Source of the DNA: Gymnogyps californianus
Lineage: Eukaryota > Chordata > Aves > Accipitriformes > Cathartidae
Direction: 5' to 3'
Length of the DNA: 64,000 bases
Assembly: GCF_018139145.2 (NCBI RefSeq)
Contig: NC_059471.1
Span: 210,819,494-210,883,493, forward strand
Position 1 is the first letter of the stretch. Each line of letters begins with the position of its first letter. Position numbers and translations under genes: made by a program. Positions 38,175-51,473 of the stretch are shown here, piece after piece. Below the pieces are notes generated by a model that did no database searches, was not told the origin of the DNA, and worked only from the letters and a program-made list of their open reading frames with translations.

Positions 38175-38965
38175 TCATAGAATCGCAGAATGGTTTGGGT
38201 TGGAAGGGACCTTAAAGATCATCTAGTCCAACCCCCCTGCCATGGGCAGGGACACCTTCCACTAGACCAGGTTGCTCAAAGCCCTGTCTAACCTGGCCTT
38301 GAACACTTCCAGGGATGGGGCATCCACAACTTCTCTGGGCAACCTGTGCCAGTGTCTCACCACTCTCACAGTAAAGAATTTCTTCCTAATATCTAATCTA
38401 AATCTACCCTCTTTCAGGTTAAAACTGTTAGCTCTTGTTCTATCACTACACTCCCTAATGAAGAGTCCCTCCCCATCTTTCCTCTAGGCCCCCTTTAAGT
38501 AGTGGAAGGCTGCTCTAAGGTCTCCCCAGAGCCTTCTCTTCTCTAGGCTAAACACCCCCAACTCTCTCAGCCTGTTCTCACAGGGGAGGTGTTCCAGCTC
38601 CTCCTCATCTTCATGGCCCTCCTCTGGACCCACTCCAACAGGTCCATGTCTTTCTTGTGCTGAGGACCCCAGAGCTGAATGCAGTACTCCAGGCTGGGTC
38701 TGAAGAGAGCAGAGTAGAGGGGGAGAATCACCTCCTTTGGCCTGCTGGCCATGCTTCTTGTCATGGAGCCCAGGATGCAATTGGCTTTGTGGGCTGCGAG
38801 CGCACATTGCCAGCTCATATTCCGTTTTTATCCACCAATACCCCCAAGTCCTTCTCCGCAGGGCTGCTCTCAACCCACTCATTGCCCAGCCTGTATCTGT
38901 GTTTGGGATTGCCCCGACCCAGGTGCAGGACCTGGCACTTGGCCTTGTTGAACGTCATGAGTTCA
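38175..38965 (-). mobile_element. CR1 LINE, 5'-truncated copy (0.8 kb)
   Basis: The minus strand shows the CR1 tail (TCATAGAATC near 38175), the 3' UTR and the C-terminal third of ORF2. It begins near an LMTFNKAKC block and includes [39 protein letters not shown] and [13 protein letters not shown]. The blocks lie in different frames, so at least two frameshifts have occurred. The upstream boundary is given as about 38965 because family similarity ends just before LMTFN; the exact breakpoint is uncertain by a few tens of bases. A separate open frame starts about 50 bases beyond it. Confidence 0.95.
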
Positions 38966-39014
38966 TGAATTTGTCTGTCTATCTCCCCCTTGAAAGAACT
39001 CCATTCTCTTCTCA

Positions 39015-39425
39015 CTAACAAGAAACGATGGGCCATGAAATCTCTCTGTAAAGTTCTGGATATGAATCACAGTCAGGCTGAAGGTTGTTCACTCTGGTTT
39101 GGTAGAGCTGGCTGTTAAAATCACTGGCAGTTTCCAAAATGTCTGTTAAAAAGGTATCCAGCAGTGTCTGTTCCCTGCCACTCCGAGCCTGTTTTGGTGG
39201 GAATCTCCTCCTTTTCCTACCCTTGTATGCCCAGACTTGTTTTCGGGAGTCTCGTGCATCTCCTGCTCCCAGACATGTGTTGGTGGGGGTGGACAACAGG
39301 TACTCCCTAAAAAGAGAGCATCCATCATCAATATTACTGTCACTCATAAGGTCTGGCTGCTGCATCTGCTTTGTAGACTCAAAACTCAGAGGCGTGGTTA
39401 ATCTGGTCCTGTGACCAGACTGTAT
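39015..39425 (-). CDS. Unrecognised minus-strand open frame; possible exon or remnant
   Basis: A minus-strand frame is open for about 136 codons from just after a TAA near 39425 to a TAG at 39015. The longest ATG-initiated part is 116 codons (39365 to 39015), but the frame is open upstream of that Met. An acceptor-like ATACAG at about 39421 could define an exon start. The peptide has mixed, protein-like composition: an acidic/Ser N-part, a basic cluster (GRKRRRF, resembling a nuclear localisation or basic-cleavage motif), then a helix-prone segment ([20 protein letters not shown]). No domain that I know is visible. The CR1 copy begins about 50 bases past the stop. It may be a real exon, a decayed gene piece or chance; no database check was possible. 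Confidence 0.25.
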   Translation of the reverse strand: MQSGHRTRLTTPLSFESTKQMQQPDLMSDSNIDDGCSLFREYLLSTPTNTCLGAGDARDSRKQVWAYKGRKRRRFPPKQARSGREQTLLDTFLTDILETASDFNSQLYQTRVNNLQPDCDSYPELYREISWPIVSC

Positions 39426-42400
39426 TTAAATCTGGGGTGATTTGGTAAAACCGTATGAATTCCGTTAGTCACACTTGATGCAGCAGCTGGCTGGGTGGAA
39501 GGACATCTCAGTCAAATGCCCTCATCTTCTGATACACGGACTCTACCTGCCAGCAGCGAGAGGGATGAGATCCTAGATAAGTGTGATCCCAGATGGGTAC
39601 AGCTGTGAACATCCATCTTTCTTGCACAGATGCTTATTATCACGGATTCCCGTAATCTTTACAAGTGCTGAGCACACGTCGATGCCACAGGAGCTCCGCG
39701 TGTGAGGTTGGACCTGGAGGTATTATCTCTTACGCCTGTGGCTTTCTAGATAAGGCAAACCGAATAAGAGGCCAGCACAGGTTTCAGCTGTGTAGGGTCT
39801 CTTCCACCTTTCCCTCCCTGCCTGGTTTGCTATGAGCCGAGCAATAAAATAAAATGTTCTCAGCAAATCTGCGGCTATAGATTGAAGTGGGGCCAGCATT
39901 TAATGTGGGCCCACCCAGACGGCAAGCGAGAGATTAGAGCTGGAAAAGGACCCTGGAAAAAGCTGCCTGGGCATCTATTTAGAGTGTTTAAAATTTTCTG
40001 GGCAAGTGAATTAATTGCTTGGTAATATCCAGTGCTGGAACATATGTGAGCTCTAGCCTGAACCCCCAGTTTATTTATGATAATACAAGCCCTTGTGTAA
40101 ATGGCTGTTACCAGTCGCAGATGCTGAGATTTAGGATGCTGGGACTGGAGAGGGGGGGAAAATGCCACAGCATCAACTGAGCTGCGGCTGCAGCGGGGCT
40201 GCCCATGCTGGTCGGAGCAGTGCAGCAGGACAAAGCTGCTGAGGGACGGCATTTGAGCTGATGCAGCTGTGGAAAAAGTGTAGGGAAAAAAAAGCATAAA
40301 AAATAACTCTCCTATCTTCCCCACTCATGTCAGCGCTGAATCTGCCTGGCATCGACACGGGGGATTCATGTGCAATGTCTGTGCCATGTCCCGGAGGCAG
40401 CGTTGTAAGGAAGCACCAATGAAATGAAACATTTTTACCGATGTAGCTTTTACCCTTTGTCAGTTAGAATCAGTCGCAAGGTTGCTTGTATTTTTTGTGG
40501 CAGAGAAATGAAAGCGAACCTCCCGGCTCTTGCATTTGTGATCCAACAGACAAATTAGTGAGCAGAGATGCTCTGAGCAGCACACAGCTCTGGGACTGGT
40601 GTATGAAGGGTCAACTGGAGATCAATACTGAGCTGAAGAGTTGCCCTCTGAATTATGATTTATCTAAATTCCACTAAAGAAAGAACCTGAGCAAGACTTA
40701 TTTAATTTTCTGAGCAGAAGAATAGCAAATATTTTCCATGTAAAGTCTGAAAAGTTCAGACATAAATTTGTTACTGTTTTTTAGCATTGCTCACAGGAAT
40801 GTGTCATTTTTAAAAATGAAAAACCACATATTTTCCTGGCTTAAAAACAGGATGGCGCCAAAAGAAATGCAAGTTTGTGAAGAAAACACTCTTTAAAAAA
40901 AACAACAAAAGGGTTGTTTTCATAAATATCTGAACAAAACCCAGTTCAGGACCAGCAAGATGCCAAGAGGAACTGGGAGGAGAGACCGAAGCTCCGGGAA
41001 CCACTTTGATGTCCAGCTGCCATCTGCATCTGTCTGCAGATGACTCTGCAGCACAGAACAGCCTTTCCCCATCCAGACCTCTGCGAGGTTGGACATGATG
41101 CTGGTGTGAAGCTGGCAGGAGATGTCCTGGGTGGCTGTGAAGCTGCTTTCTGGGTTTTCCATGCTGAGGCAGAGGGATTTTCCCCCTTGGCACTTACTTA
41201 GACTTACCTCTAGGTAAGGACTAGATTAATATCTTCCACTGCTGTGATTGCCCATGACCTGTTACTGGCAAAAAAGGGGTTAACTCTGCCTCCAGGCAGT
41301 ACCCATATATTGCTGTGGACCCTCCTGGTCGACGTGCAGGTCCCAGCAAGCTGCAAAGAGGGAAGGGAGGAGTGGAAGAAGGAGCAGCTGGGGTCCATTG
41401 CATCCCCAGGCAGAGCCAGGAGGAAGAGGAGAGGGCGTTTCGCTGCCTGGGGAGCGAAAGGGGAGGGGAAGCTCTGCCAATTCCTCATCTTAGTGTCTTC
41501 TAACCTTGCTGCAGGAGGCCTGCTCCATCTTCACTTGCTGGGCTAGAGCAGGCTGTCACACTGTTCCTCCTCTTGCTCTCTGGTGACAGGTCCCTCCTTA
41601 GCTCTGGGCCATAGCTTAAACATCTGTGGCCTAGGGATCTGTGCTAACGGCTTTAGCATAAGCCCCGTGCAATACAAAGAGCAAGTTTCAGCAGCCTTCT
41701 CACCACCGCTTTGCAACTGCATCTTCACAAGCCCCATCGTTCGGCACTTCTCCTGGCACAGACGCCAGGAGCAATGCCGCCACCGGCTGTCAATGCCACA
41801 GGGACGCGGTGTCGGGGGAAAGGTAAATTGCACAGACCAGCCGAAAACCACCCATCCCTCCTCTGCAAACCTTGAAAGCAAAGCCAAAGTAGGAAACCAA
41901 GGGAAACGAAGGAAAAACAACGTTCTGGCTTCTTGCTAAAGAAAATCCACAGGGTGGCTCCTCTCTTCTTGCTGCCATAGCGTGGTTACACGCTGCACCA
42001 CAAGCGAACTGGCCGCAGTCCAAGCAAAGCAGAAAGCACATTTCTGAGCAGAAATCAGAGAGTTTGCAGGTAACTGGCAAGTGGATGTAGCTGCAGTAAT
42101 TTAAGATATTAAGGACTCCAACTGGACGTGCTGCTTATCTGCTTCTGCATCAGGGTTGGAGAATGAAGATACTTAAATCAGCTTATAGTGATAAAGAAGA
42201 TGGAAATGCCAGCGCTGTATGGTGAGCTGCCCAGTAAGACATGGGCGTGTGTTCATTGCTGCTGCCTTTCAGGCCAGCCTGTGCTGCCGGTGACACTAAA
42301 GCAAACAGCTGCACCGTTGCAAAATGATTTTTTTTTAAATGCCTTTCTTAACCCAGGCCAGACTTCCTTCGATTGCGGCAGGATCAGGCCATAGGTATTT

Positions 42401-44463
42401 TTAAGCAGCGCTGAAGCAACTGCGTTGTTGCTCAGCTGCAAAACAGACATGGTTTGCCTGGTTCAGCAGGTCTGTCCTCTGCTCACGGCTTTCTGCTGCT
42501 CGCAGGACTTCTCCATTAAGCCACAACTTCCTTCTTCAGCTACCGGAGAATGAAATATTTTGTCATCTGGAACTTTGTCCTTTTCTAAGATAGCAACTAA
42601 CACGAGAAAAGCCTAAACTGGCCAAGATGTTTATATCCTTGGCAAAAAAGGTGCTTGAGCAGAAGTGGAGCAGCAGGTTAAAAAATGACAAATGGAGCAG
42701 GGTCTAAAAAAGTATTTTGCTGAAGTAACCCACTGGTGCCAAGCGGAATGCAACCAGAGGTGGATTTGTGTCTTGCAAACCAGAAAATAACCCATGTTTC
42801 AGATTTACCTCCCTTCCACTTCCCCCAAGCATGTGTGCAGTTTTCTTTGTGTGTGCAACCGATGGTAGAGCCAGTCGTGACCTTGCAACAAAAGCGTGAG
42901 GCTGTGGGCAGGAAGATTTGGATTCTGTTTCCATCCTTTTTACATAGCACCCACATCTTAGGGTCGGTGTGCATTTCTCTCTGCAATGCCATGTACCAAT
43001 GGAAAGCTGAAAAATCACAGGGAATGCTGGAAATAAAGGAGGAGAAAGGGCGCAGGGTGTGTGTGGGGGTTTATTACAAGGAACTCCCTCAATGTGGCAT
43101 ACCCTCCAGGAACAAAAATTGAGTATTTTTTTTCCTCAAAGCATCAGCAGCATCACAGATACCCTTCCAAACTATGGGACAATTATTTACATTGAGGTAA
43201 AAATAACAACTTTAAAAAAATCCCTTCCTGCAGCGCAGGATGCAAATATACATCACACACCTTGAATGTAATTTAAAATAACAACCCGTGATCCAAAATA
43301 CAAATGCCACGTAACACGTCAGGGCTCAGAAAGCAGATCCCTTCATGTTATTTGCAGGTGAGCTATCCCCTGACCTGGCCATCCTGAGAACAGGAGCCTT
43401 TATCACAGCTCATCTGAAGGCGAACAGACAGAGGCAGGGGTTTCCTTGGCAGCTCCACCAGATGTAAGCGCTGCCGAGGAGCCGAGGATGTCCCTTTGCA
43501 GGGTTCCTTCCCCTGCCCTCGGCGGCTGGCACGGAGAAGGTGCAGGGCATGAAGCGCTGGCCAACGCAGGAGCAAACTGCACTGGGTATCGCTTTTCAAA
43601 AAGCAGCTGGTTTGCAGTTTCCCTTTGGTGTGGCTGATAAGCAAGCAGATGTTGGGGGATTTATCTGTGTTTCTTGAAATGGCCAAGTGGAGCTGGGAAT
43701 CTGGAGGGATTTCTGGTATTTCCTACTTCCAGTCAGGCTAAATATACTCAAGGATGACCTTTGTCTCGATATCTTAACCCTACCTCTTCTAATCCTGATG
43801 TGAAAAACAAAGCAAAGAGATTCCTGGAAATGTGAGGTTAAAAAAAAAGGTGCTGGTCCTTCTTTTTTCCATCTCTGGAAAGGGAACGTGGTCATTAAGG
43901 GGTTTGGCAGTTCAGCCTGGTTATTATTTTATTCCATATAAATCCAGAGCTCTTTCATTGTGCTCAGTGAAGCTTTCCTCACCTCCTGCTTTTTTTATAG
44001 AAAATGTAAATCACTTCTTTTTAAATTCCTTTTGGACCACCACAGATCCCTAGCCATCAAAAACGTCTTACTGGAGAATCTAATGCTCTCAGTTAAAATA
44101 CCAGTATCCATGAAACAGTCAGCAAAACTTCTGACCATTTAAAACTTCTGCTTTTAATTAAAAAAGTTGTTACCCCAGGCAAATTCCAGGGGAGCAATCT
44201 GTTGTTGGCATGGCCTTTAGGTAGCATTGAACCTTTGACAGACCTGCTAGATAGAAATCCTCTTCTGGAAGCTCCTCCAAGGAGTTTTCTCCAGCCTTTT
44301 GTACCCCACAGATTTTTCCTCTCCAGAACTAGGTCCTTCCCTGTGCTCAGTGGGGAGATCAGACACTTTGCCACTACGGACTTGATCTAGGTACCTGTCT
44401 CTCACTTTGGATTCTCCAGCAGCTCCAAGCTAACAAGAGGTCTTAGAAAAAGACTTTAAATTT

Positions 44464-44477
44464 AAAAAAAAAAAAAA
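44464..44477 (+). repeat. Poly-A run (14)
   Basis: Fourteen A in a row, preceded by TTTAAATTT. No gene-like sequence or target duplication lies upstream to make it the tail of a processed pseudogene. Confidence 0.85.
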
Positions 44478-47400
44478 GGAAATTTTGTATTAAAAATGTT
44501 GCATGCCATGACATACTTGAGGTAAGTCTGTGTGCAAGGATCCAGGTGAACTTTCCTTCTCTGAGTCTGCTTGTGTAAGAAGGGACGTTCCCGCTCCTGT
44601 CCTCCTGGAGAGTGGGACTTTGGGCATATTCCTTGTGTCTGTCTGCAAGAGGCTGCACCCAGTGATGGCCACGTCCCAGCAAACACTCTTTGCTTGTTCC
44701 TTTACAGCCCTACCAATAGCTGATATCAGTCTTTTATTTCTTCCTCTTACAGTCTCCGTTCTTTTAACTCAAGATGATAAGTACTATATATTGAGGAAGT
44801 AAATTGAGGTTCATATAATGTTAATAATTCTCAAATTCTTCAGTCTTGAGTCTCTGTTTTTTTAATTGGGAGATACGGGGCTTGTATGGGGCCAGTTAGG
44901 ACAGGAAAGCTATAAAAAGACCAAATCTAAGGATTTTTAAGTTATCACTGGAAGTTACCACATCTTCTGGAAGAGAAATATAATCCTCATGGCTGAAAGG
45001 ATATGCTTATCTGCTCTTGAAGCCACTGGTTTCAGCCTTACTTGGAGACTGGATACTGAGCTAACTGGACTTCAGATCAGATCAAGTGCAGTGGTCCTCA
45101 CGTTCCTTTTTTCCATCTGCATGCCACACTCTCTGCAGCTAAACTCTTCCTGATGAGTGAGGTTTGTACCTACGTTGGATCTGGCCCTGCCTCTCTGGTC
45201 TTACAATAACAGCATAAGAAGCAGAGCATGTGTACGGTCTGCGGAACGGGTATGGAGCATGACCCATATAGGTCATCAGGTAAAGCTGCTGATATGGGGA
45301 GAAGGGAGCTGGACTCAAGGTCTGCCAGTGGTCAGTGGGGACCATCCCTTGGCTCTGTAGCTTTGCCATGTCTCTTTGGTTAGCTTTCAAAGGCAAAGCC
45401 ATTGCTCCCACAGCAAAGCTTCAGTCCCAGCTGGGGCTTTAGGGTGCTGCTGGAAAGCAAATTACGGTAACAAGGAGCTATTTGCAAGCAGTTCAAGGAT
45501 TTGGCAGATGCTCTTACCCAACTCAGTAGAAAAGAACATCATTATCTTCCAGGCTTTTAGTATTGCTTTGCATGGTGGCACTGTGTTTACTAGTTAGCAC
45601 TGCTTTTATTTGTGAAAGGGGAGCTGCAAACAAAGCTCTGGCTATCGTCTCCGGGAGCGGGGGAGGCTGGATTTCCTGCAGGGAGGAAGCCGGGCAGGTG
45701 GTGAAAACTTTGTGGAAAGACTTGTTTTGCCAGCTGCGGTGCGGTGGGATACATCCCAAACACCCCACACCTATGGCGCCTGCTGCTTGTCATGCAGTGA
45801 GAATAAAACCCAAAGTCTCTCCGGGTTTGTTCAGACTGGAAAGTGTCTCCTCAGTGCCAAAAAGATTAGTAGAGTATTTCCTGCATCCACCCGGCAGAAA
45901 GCGAGATGTCGGAGAGCGGCAGCACATCTCCTCTTAAGGCCAAGAGGAGACAGGGAAAACCACTGAGAAGTTACACAGAGCCCAGGAGTAATGCTGGAAA
46001 CTACGAAGAGCTGGAGACTGTGTAATATCAGCAATGTAAGGACTGAGGAGAGCAGAGAGAGATGAGTTTCTATACTTTCTGCTATAGACAGTATAAAAGC
46101 ACCCATGCTCCCCAGCACCAAGGCATGCCCTGAATATAGGACCAGTTAGTTAGCCCAGGCAGGGATGAAGGTTCCTGGTGCTCTGGGGTCAGAGCAGGCA
46201 GGACGTCTGCATGCAGGGCTGCTGCCCGCAGGGGTTAGCATGGACAGGTTAAACAGGTCTGCAAAAAATTTTCATTTTTTCCCCCAACCTTCTGTCCTAT
46301 TTCAGTGAGGAGAGTGGGAGAGGACAAGAGTGATGCCAAGAGGTACCTGCAGGTCATCCAACAGCACTGATGGGGGAGTAAATAAAGAAGCAGGTGAACT
46401 TGGCTGTTTGGTTTTCCAGCTCATGCAGTGAAAAATGTGTTTTTCTTCAACTGGTTGCTGGAGAAAGGGCTCCCCTTGCTAATGGCTGGAACTGCATGAA
46501 GCCTGCCGACCCCAGGCCCTGCCTGGAGCAGGGTAAATGATATGCTCTGTAAAATATGGTCAGGTTTCAGTATCAGATTGGCTAAATATGCTTCTGAGGC
46601 AGCAGGGTCTTCTCCACGCTAGACTTTGCTGATGTGTTTAAAATAGCTCCTACACTTCAGCAAAAACGGTTTCCTGCTCTTGCCGAGGCCCCTCCAATCC
46701 GTCTGCTCAGGCTGGCAGAGCCCAACTGCAAGAAGCAACAAGTTGCAGGACCATCTGGCTCCGAAACACCGGCGCCAGGCAAAGCACAGTCCAACGCAAA
46801 GGAGCAACAACAGGAGCGATCCACCAAGGGTGGTCTCTGGCCACCATGTTCCAGCAGAGCCCATGCAAGGCGTTCACAAAGCACATTTACACCTCGTTCC
46901 CTGGAGAATACTCCAGAAAGGCAGGAGAGAAGGAGAGGTCATGTCATCCTGGGTAACCCTGGGGTATTAAAGCTCAGGATGCTAAAAACTCAGTGCTGTT
47001 GTGATTTGCCCTAGGGAAACCAATCTTTATGCCATGACCCTCAGGCTGAGGAGGGACAAGTCATCTCCCCTGTGCATCTCTCCCATACTCAGCACTGGTG
47101 CAGGGATAGATTTAGGCCCAGTTGCCTGCAGGGAACATCAAGAGGAACAAAATAGGACATTTTTCTGTTTTCAATGTGAGAAGTACTCACTGTGGCATGT
47201 CAAATAGATCGTGACTCTGTACTGATTTCTTTAGGAATAGTCCTACACCTGGCAACAAGGTGAACATCCCAGGCCATTGGAAGGGAAGGGCCATGGGGGG
47301 GAGCATAGTCCAAGGATTAGAAGAACAGCCTAGGGACCTGGGTTCAGATTTTGGCCTGCCACAGGCCCTCTGTATGAACCAAGAGGACAAAATGGGCACA

Positions 47401-49328
47401 CATAGAGGACCACGTGCTTTTGTGTCCAAGAGATGTCCAAGCTTGGTGTCTCCGAAGCACCAGGACACATACAGAAGGGAGACAGGAGGTGAAGCTCAGC
47501 ATATCTGAACATTCCCACCCAATTTGTGTCTCACTGGCCCAGTGTTAATGGAAGGCAATGCCATTTTCCTTGCTAACAGGGATATGGAAGGAGAAAGACA
47601 TGCAACACTGCAAAGGGTTCAGATGTTGCAGTAGGAGCACAGGACATAGCTAATGCAAGGAAGCTGAGGGCGTACAATAAATCCGGCCCAGTGGCAATTT
47701 ATCTGGTGCTTTCTTACGTTTCCACTTGGCTTCCTCTCCCGCCCCAACCCAGCTCCCCACCCGCTCACTGAATATCTGATTTCCCAGCTGGTAATCCTCA
47801 CCCCATCCACATCCCCTCTGAATGTGGTCTAGACAGTCTAATTGTATATAATCCTAGAGCTATAGTGAACACCCCGCACTAAGCCCAGCAGTTCTGTGCA
47901 CGCCGGGATTCATTTGCACTCGTCTTTGCTGAGCATTCAGAGCACGTCTCGTTAAGGAGAATGTCGAGGATTAAAAGGTCGGGATGAGGTGAAGATGAAA
48001 GCACATCCTTCACACTGTGTGATAAACAACACTGCCTCGTACTGATTTTTGCTTATGAAGCAACAAATGTTGAAGAGAGTCACGATGTTATCTCAGAGCA
48101 CCTTGTGTCCTTGCTCTGCTATGACTCTTTGCATCTCTTGCTCTCCTGCTCACCTTGCACGCTCTCCTCTGCTACCCAGAAGTGGGCGTCTATGCACACT
48201 CCGCCATCACAAGGGCACAACACTGCCAGAAAGACCTCAATGGTCTCTCTGCACGCTTTGCCTGCCTTGCAGAGGAAGCCATTGGGTTCTTCATGGATGC
48301 AATTCAGTGTTGCCTTCTCATTTTCTGCTGTAGGAGCCAGAAATCTCTTACAGTTACAACCTCTTTCCCCTTTTGTCTCCTATCCCTTGCTAATGAGGGG
48401 AGTCAGCCTTCAGTAGGGCCCCCCGTAAGTCACACTGGGAGACCCGAGCTGAAGAGCTGATCTCTGAAGTGACACCCCAGCCTCCACCGAATTAGTGTTA
48501 GACAAGGTGCTGTGTGAGATTCTGGGACAGGCTGTTGCACTGTGAAGACCTGGCTGGTGTTTTTGCTTAACACAGGCTATTTTTAATCAGTCTCAAGGGC
48601 TCGTCAGCGTGCAAGTTTCAAGTTTTGGAAAGTGTGAAAACGGGCTGGATGAAATCAGGAAGGGAACTTATCTGGCTTTGCAGTAAGAGACAGGGGCCAG
48701 ATGCCTAGAGGTTACTGGGAAAAGAGGTTTTGAATGACAAGTCTTTATCTTTCATTGCTTATAAGCATTCTTTGTCAGGAGGGGATGGGTGGGGAAGAAC
48801 AACATGTTTTTCTATGCTTTGAAGCCTTAGAAAAAGAGAGACATCCCTGCTACGGCAAACACACTTGCAAGATACGACAGCCACATGCAGCGAGGAAGCA
48901 CTGGAGCAAGTGGGAGAGTTTCTTGGCAGATCATGTTGGGGGGTAACACTGGCTGGTGGCACCCCAAAGCACGTAAAGGTTGAAGGGGAACTTCATGGGA
49001 GTCAGGGGGAGAGGGCGGAGAGGGGCCGACCTTGCCTTGGGGCTAGGCTCTTTGGGGTGCGACAGGGAAGGTGTTGGAGTCATTCCATCCAGGTGACAGA
49101 CCTTTAGGGACTTGTCTGTATCAGGAATGACTCAAACACGGGTCCTCCTGCAGAGAGGACATCCTAGAGGACATTTATGAAGCAGACAGAGGCAGGCAAT
49201 AAGGGAACTCCTGGTAGCACTGATCTGTAGCGGAGTGTGAAAGGACAGCCAGAGCATACCCACGAAAAAGCCAATTCCTCACACTGACATGCACAGCTAT
49301 TGAAATATTCCTGGTGAGGCCAGGTTTC

Positions 49329-49385
49329 ATTTTTTTTGCTTCCCTTCCCTGACTTCTTTTTTTTTTCTTTTCCTTTTTTCTTTAC
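49329..49385 (+). repeat. Pyrimidine-rich low-complexity tract
   Basis: Mostly T with interspersed C in a run of about 57 bases. It also explains the Lys-rich open frame on the opposite strand. Confidence 0.8.
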
Positions 49386-51418
49386 TGTACCCAAAGTAAA
49401 CACACTCTCTGTTCAGTCTCCTGCCCTGACGCAGCAAGTTGGGCTGGGTTTAATAGCAATCCATGTTTTCAAAGCTCCACGAGATGAAGTGTGAAGGACT
49501 TCCAGCCTTGCTTGCAGGCTGACTCCCGGAGGGGTCAGCGGCTGGTGCACGGAGCAATGCGTTTCCTGCCCCGCGGCAGCAAACGAGAGGTGAATGGAGG
49601 AAACAGATGTGGAAAATCCCTCTCAGCCTATCGCTCAAAAGCAGCAAAAAGCAGATTCAGGCTCTTTTTCAGTGTGGTGGCAACGACTCCTTATTTTTGC
49701 TAACGGAAAAGGGCTGCTGATGCTGATAGTGGGGTTATCATGTTGCCACACAAACAAGCAAGAGAGGAGGAAGACAGATTTTGTTTTGTTCTCTTGCTAT
49801 TTTTCTGACTTACCATCAGTCAGGTAAGAACTTCACAGGGCTGGGTTTCTCAGATGCAGTCAACGGACATACTGTTCTCTTGTACCATGGACTGCAGTGG
49901 CTGGATGTGATGGCTGTTACCTGCCTCCTGGCTCCTTGCAGTGACAGTTAAAAGGCTACGAGTTAGGTTCAGCCGTCTGAAGTGAGCAGAAGCAGGTTTT
50001 ATCTCCAACAGAGGTGAGCATTCATTACAGTCAGTTTGCATTGTCAAGAGCTCAGCTCACCACAAGGGAATAAATACACTGCTTACAGATGCGGCAATTG
50101 CCTAAAGCCTGGGCGCATAAACCCTGAAACACTCATCGAGGTTTCCTCTGAAAATGAAGTTTGACGGGACTAAGCTTTTTTGCATACAAAATTCCTTGAA
50201 GACAGGGACTGCATTCTGCACAGCTCTGAGCAGAGGTTTGCTGATGCTCAATAAGAAGTATCTTATATGTTATAACTGATGCACATGCTGTTCCTCTCAT
50301 CCTCATGTGTAATATCTAGCTGGCAAAAGCCATGATGGAAATTCCTGCAATTATTAGCTATACACTTACTTACATTTAGTCTTGGTTTGTATTGGATCAG
50401 GAAGAGAAGTCTGATAAGGGTTTGGGAGAGGGCTTATATTCATCAAAATATTTTATAGAGAATAAAAACATGAGGGAATATATACTGATTTTCCGTGTTT
50501 GTCATGTTAGAAGGATGGTGGTGAAGATTACAGCTGCTCCCAAAGGGCTAGCCAGGATCCAGGATCTGCGGTACAGATACAAACTGGGAGACGATCCTAA
50601 AGATCCCACTGTCTAGTAAAAGGAAAGAGCAGTCACCCCATTTTCCCGATGGCAAATTCAGTCAGACAGAGACATCCACAAAATGTAACATTCCTTCATG
50701 CAATGCCTACGAGATACACAAGTATCCTGTATTCAAGGGAGTATCTATGGGAGCAGGACCCAAAACCCGGGCCAGCTGTTCTGCACAGCCAGAGGAGTCA
50801 CTTTTACATAGACAGGATCCATTTGGCCAAAACTTTGATTGCAGGAAAGCCTTGATGCATACTGTGAGTCTCTTGCTTAAATATATGTGCGTGATCCCAA
50901 AATACCTGTGTAGCTCTGACTTTTGGTGCATTTCCCAAAGAAATCCCCGTTAGTTGCTGTCATCTCCCCAAAACACCTGGAAACCCAGAAGGCTCCCAGT
51001 GCATCATTGGTGCAGCCACCTTCCTCTTCTCTTTGCATTCGCTGTGGACAAGAGAAGTTTTATTAGCCAAAATGCAAGCACCAGAGCCAACGGAGCTGGG
51101 ACTGCTGCCTGGCTCAGCCTATCAATCTGATGATAAATAATTAGAAAATGAAGAAAGCTCTTCTGTAGCTATCAAAACCAGTGGAAATTTTATCTTTGAT
51201 TTCACAGGAAACTGGATGGGCCCCTTAATCTTCCTTACTTAGGGAGGGGTAGCGGTGGGAAAATACAACTTTTGTTAAGGAAGAAAAAAATTATGCACAT
51301 AATGTGTAGAGTTTTTGTCAAGCTCTTAATTGTTGTTGCCAAGGAAATGTATCCTCTTGGGTCAGGGATAGTGTAATGACAAAATGCAAACAGCTTGATT
51401 CATGTTTATAGAGAGACG

Positions 51419-51473
51419 GAGCCAAATTCATCCCTGGTGCAACTCGGCCGAAATGCAGAGATGGATTTGGCTC
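51419..51473. repeat. Imperfect inverted repeat, possible ancient MITE-like remnant
   Basis: GAGCCAAATTCATCCCTG at 51419-51436 is matched by the reverse complement of the segment ending GGATTTGGCTC at 51473, with 16 of 18 positions paired and about 20 bases between the arms. I recall very similar palindromic sequence (GCCAAATTCATCCCTGG...) as a scattered ancient repeat in birds, crocodilians and turtles, so this is probably a decayed, non-autonomous DNA-transposon-like copy. That identification is from memory and unverified. Confidence 0.45.

Larger units (their letters stand above)
39426..51418. other. Long non-coding stretch
   Basis: About 12 kb without a recognisable gene or interspersed repeat. 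It contains an A14 run, a pyrimidine tract and many short open frames on both strands, the longest a 149-codon minus frame at 39875-40324. None shows a family signature. Confidence 0.5.

Noticed and set aside
38484..38882. 132-codon minus frame within CR1
   Set aside because: For most of its length it is an off-frame reading of CR1 ORF2; only the last part follows the true ORF2 frame.
39875..40324. 149-codon minus frame with a signal-peptide-like start
   Set aside because: The hydrophobic start comes from a poly-A/T-rich run; the remainder has no secreted-protein features such as a regular cysteine pattern.
44464..44477. Poly-A run as the tail of a processed pseudogene
   Set aside because: No cDNA-like sequence precedes it and no target-site duplication is seen.
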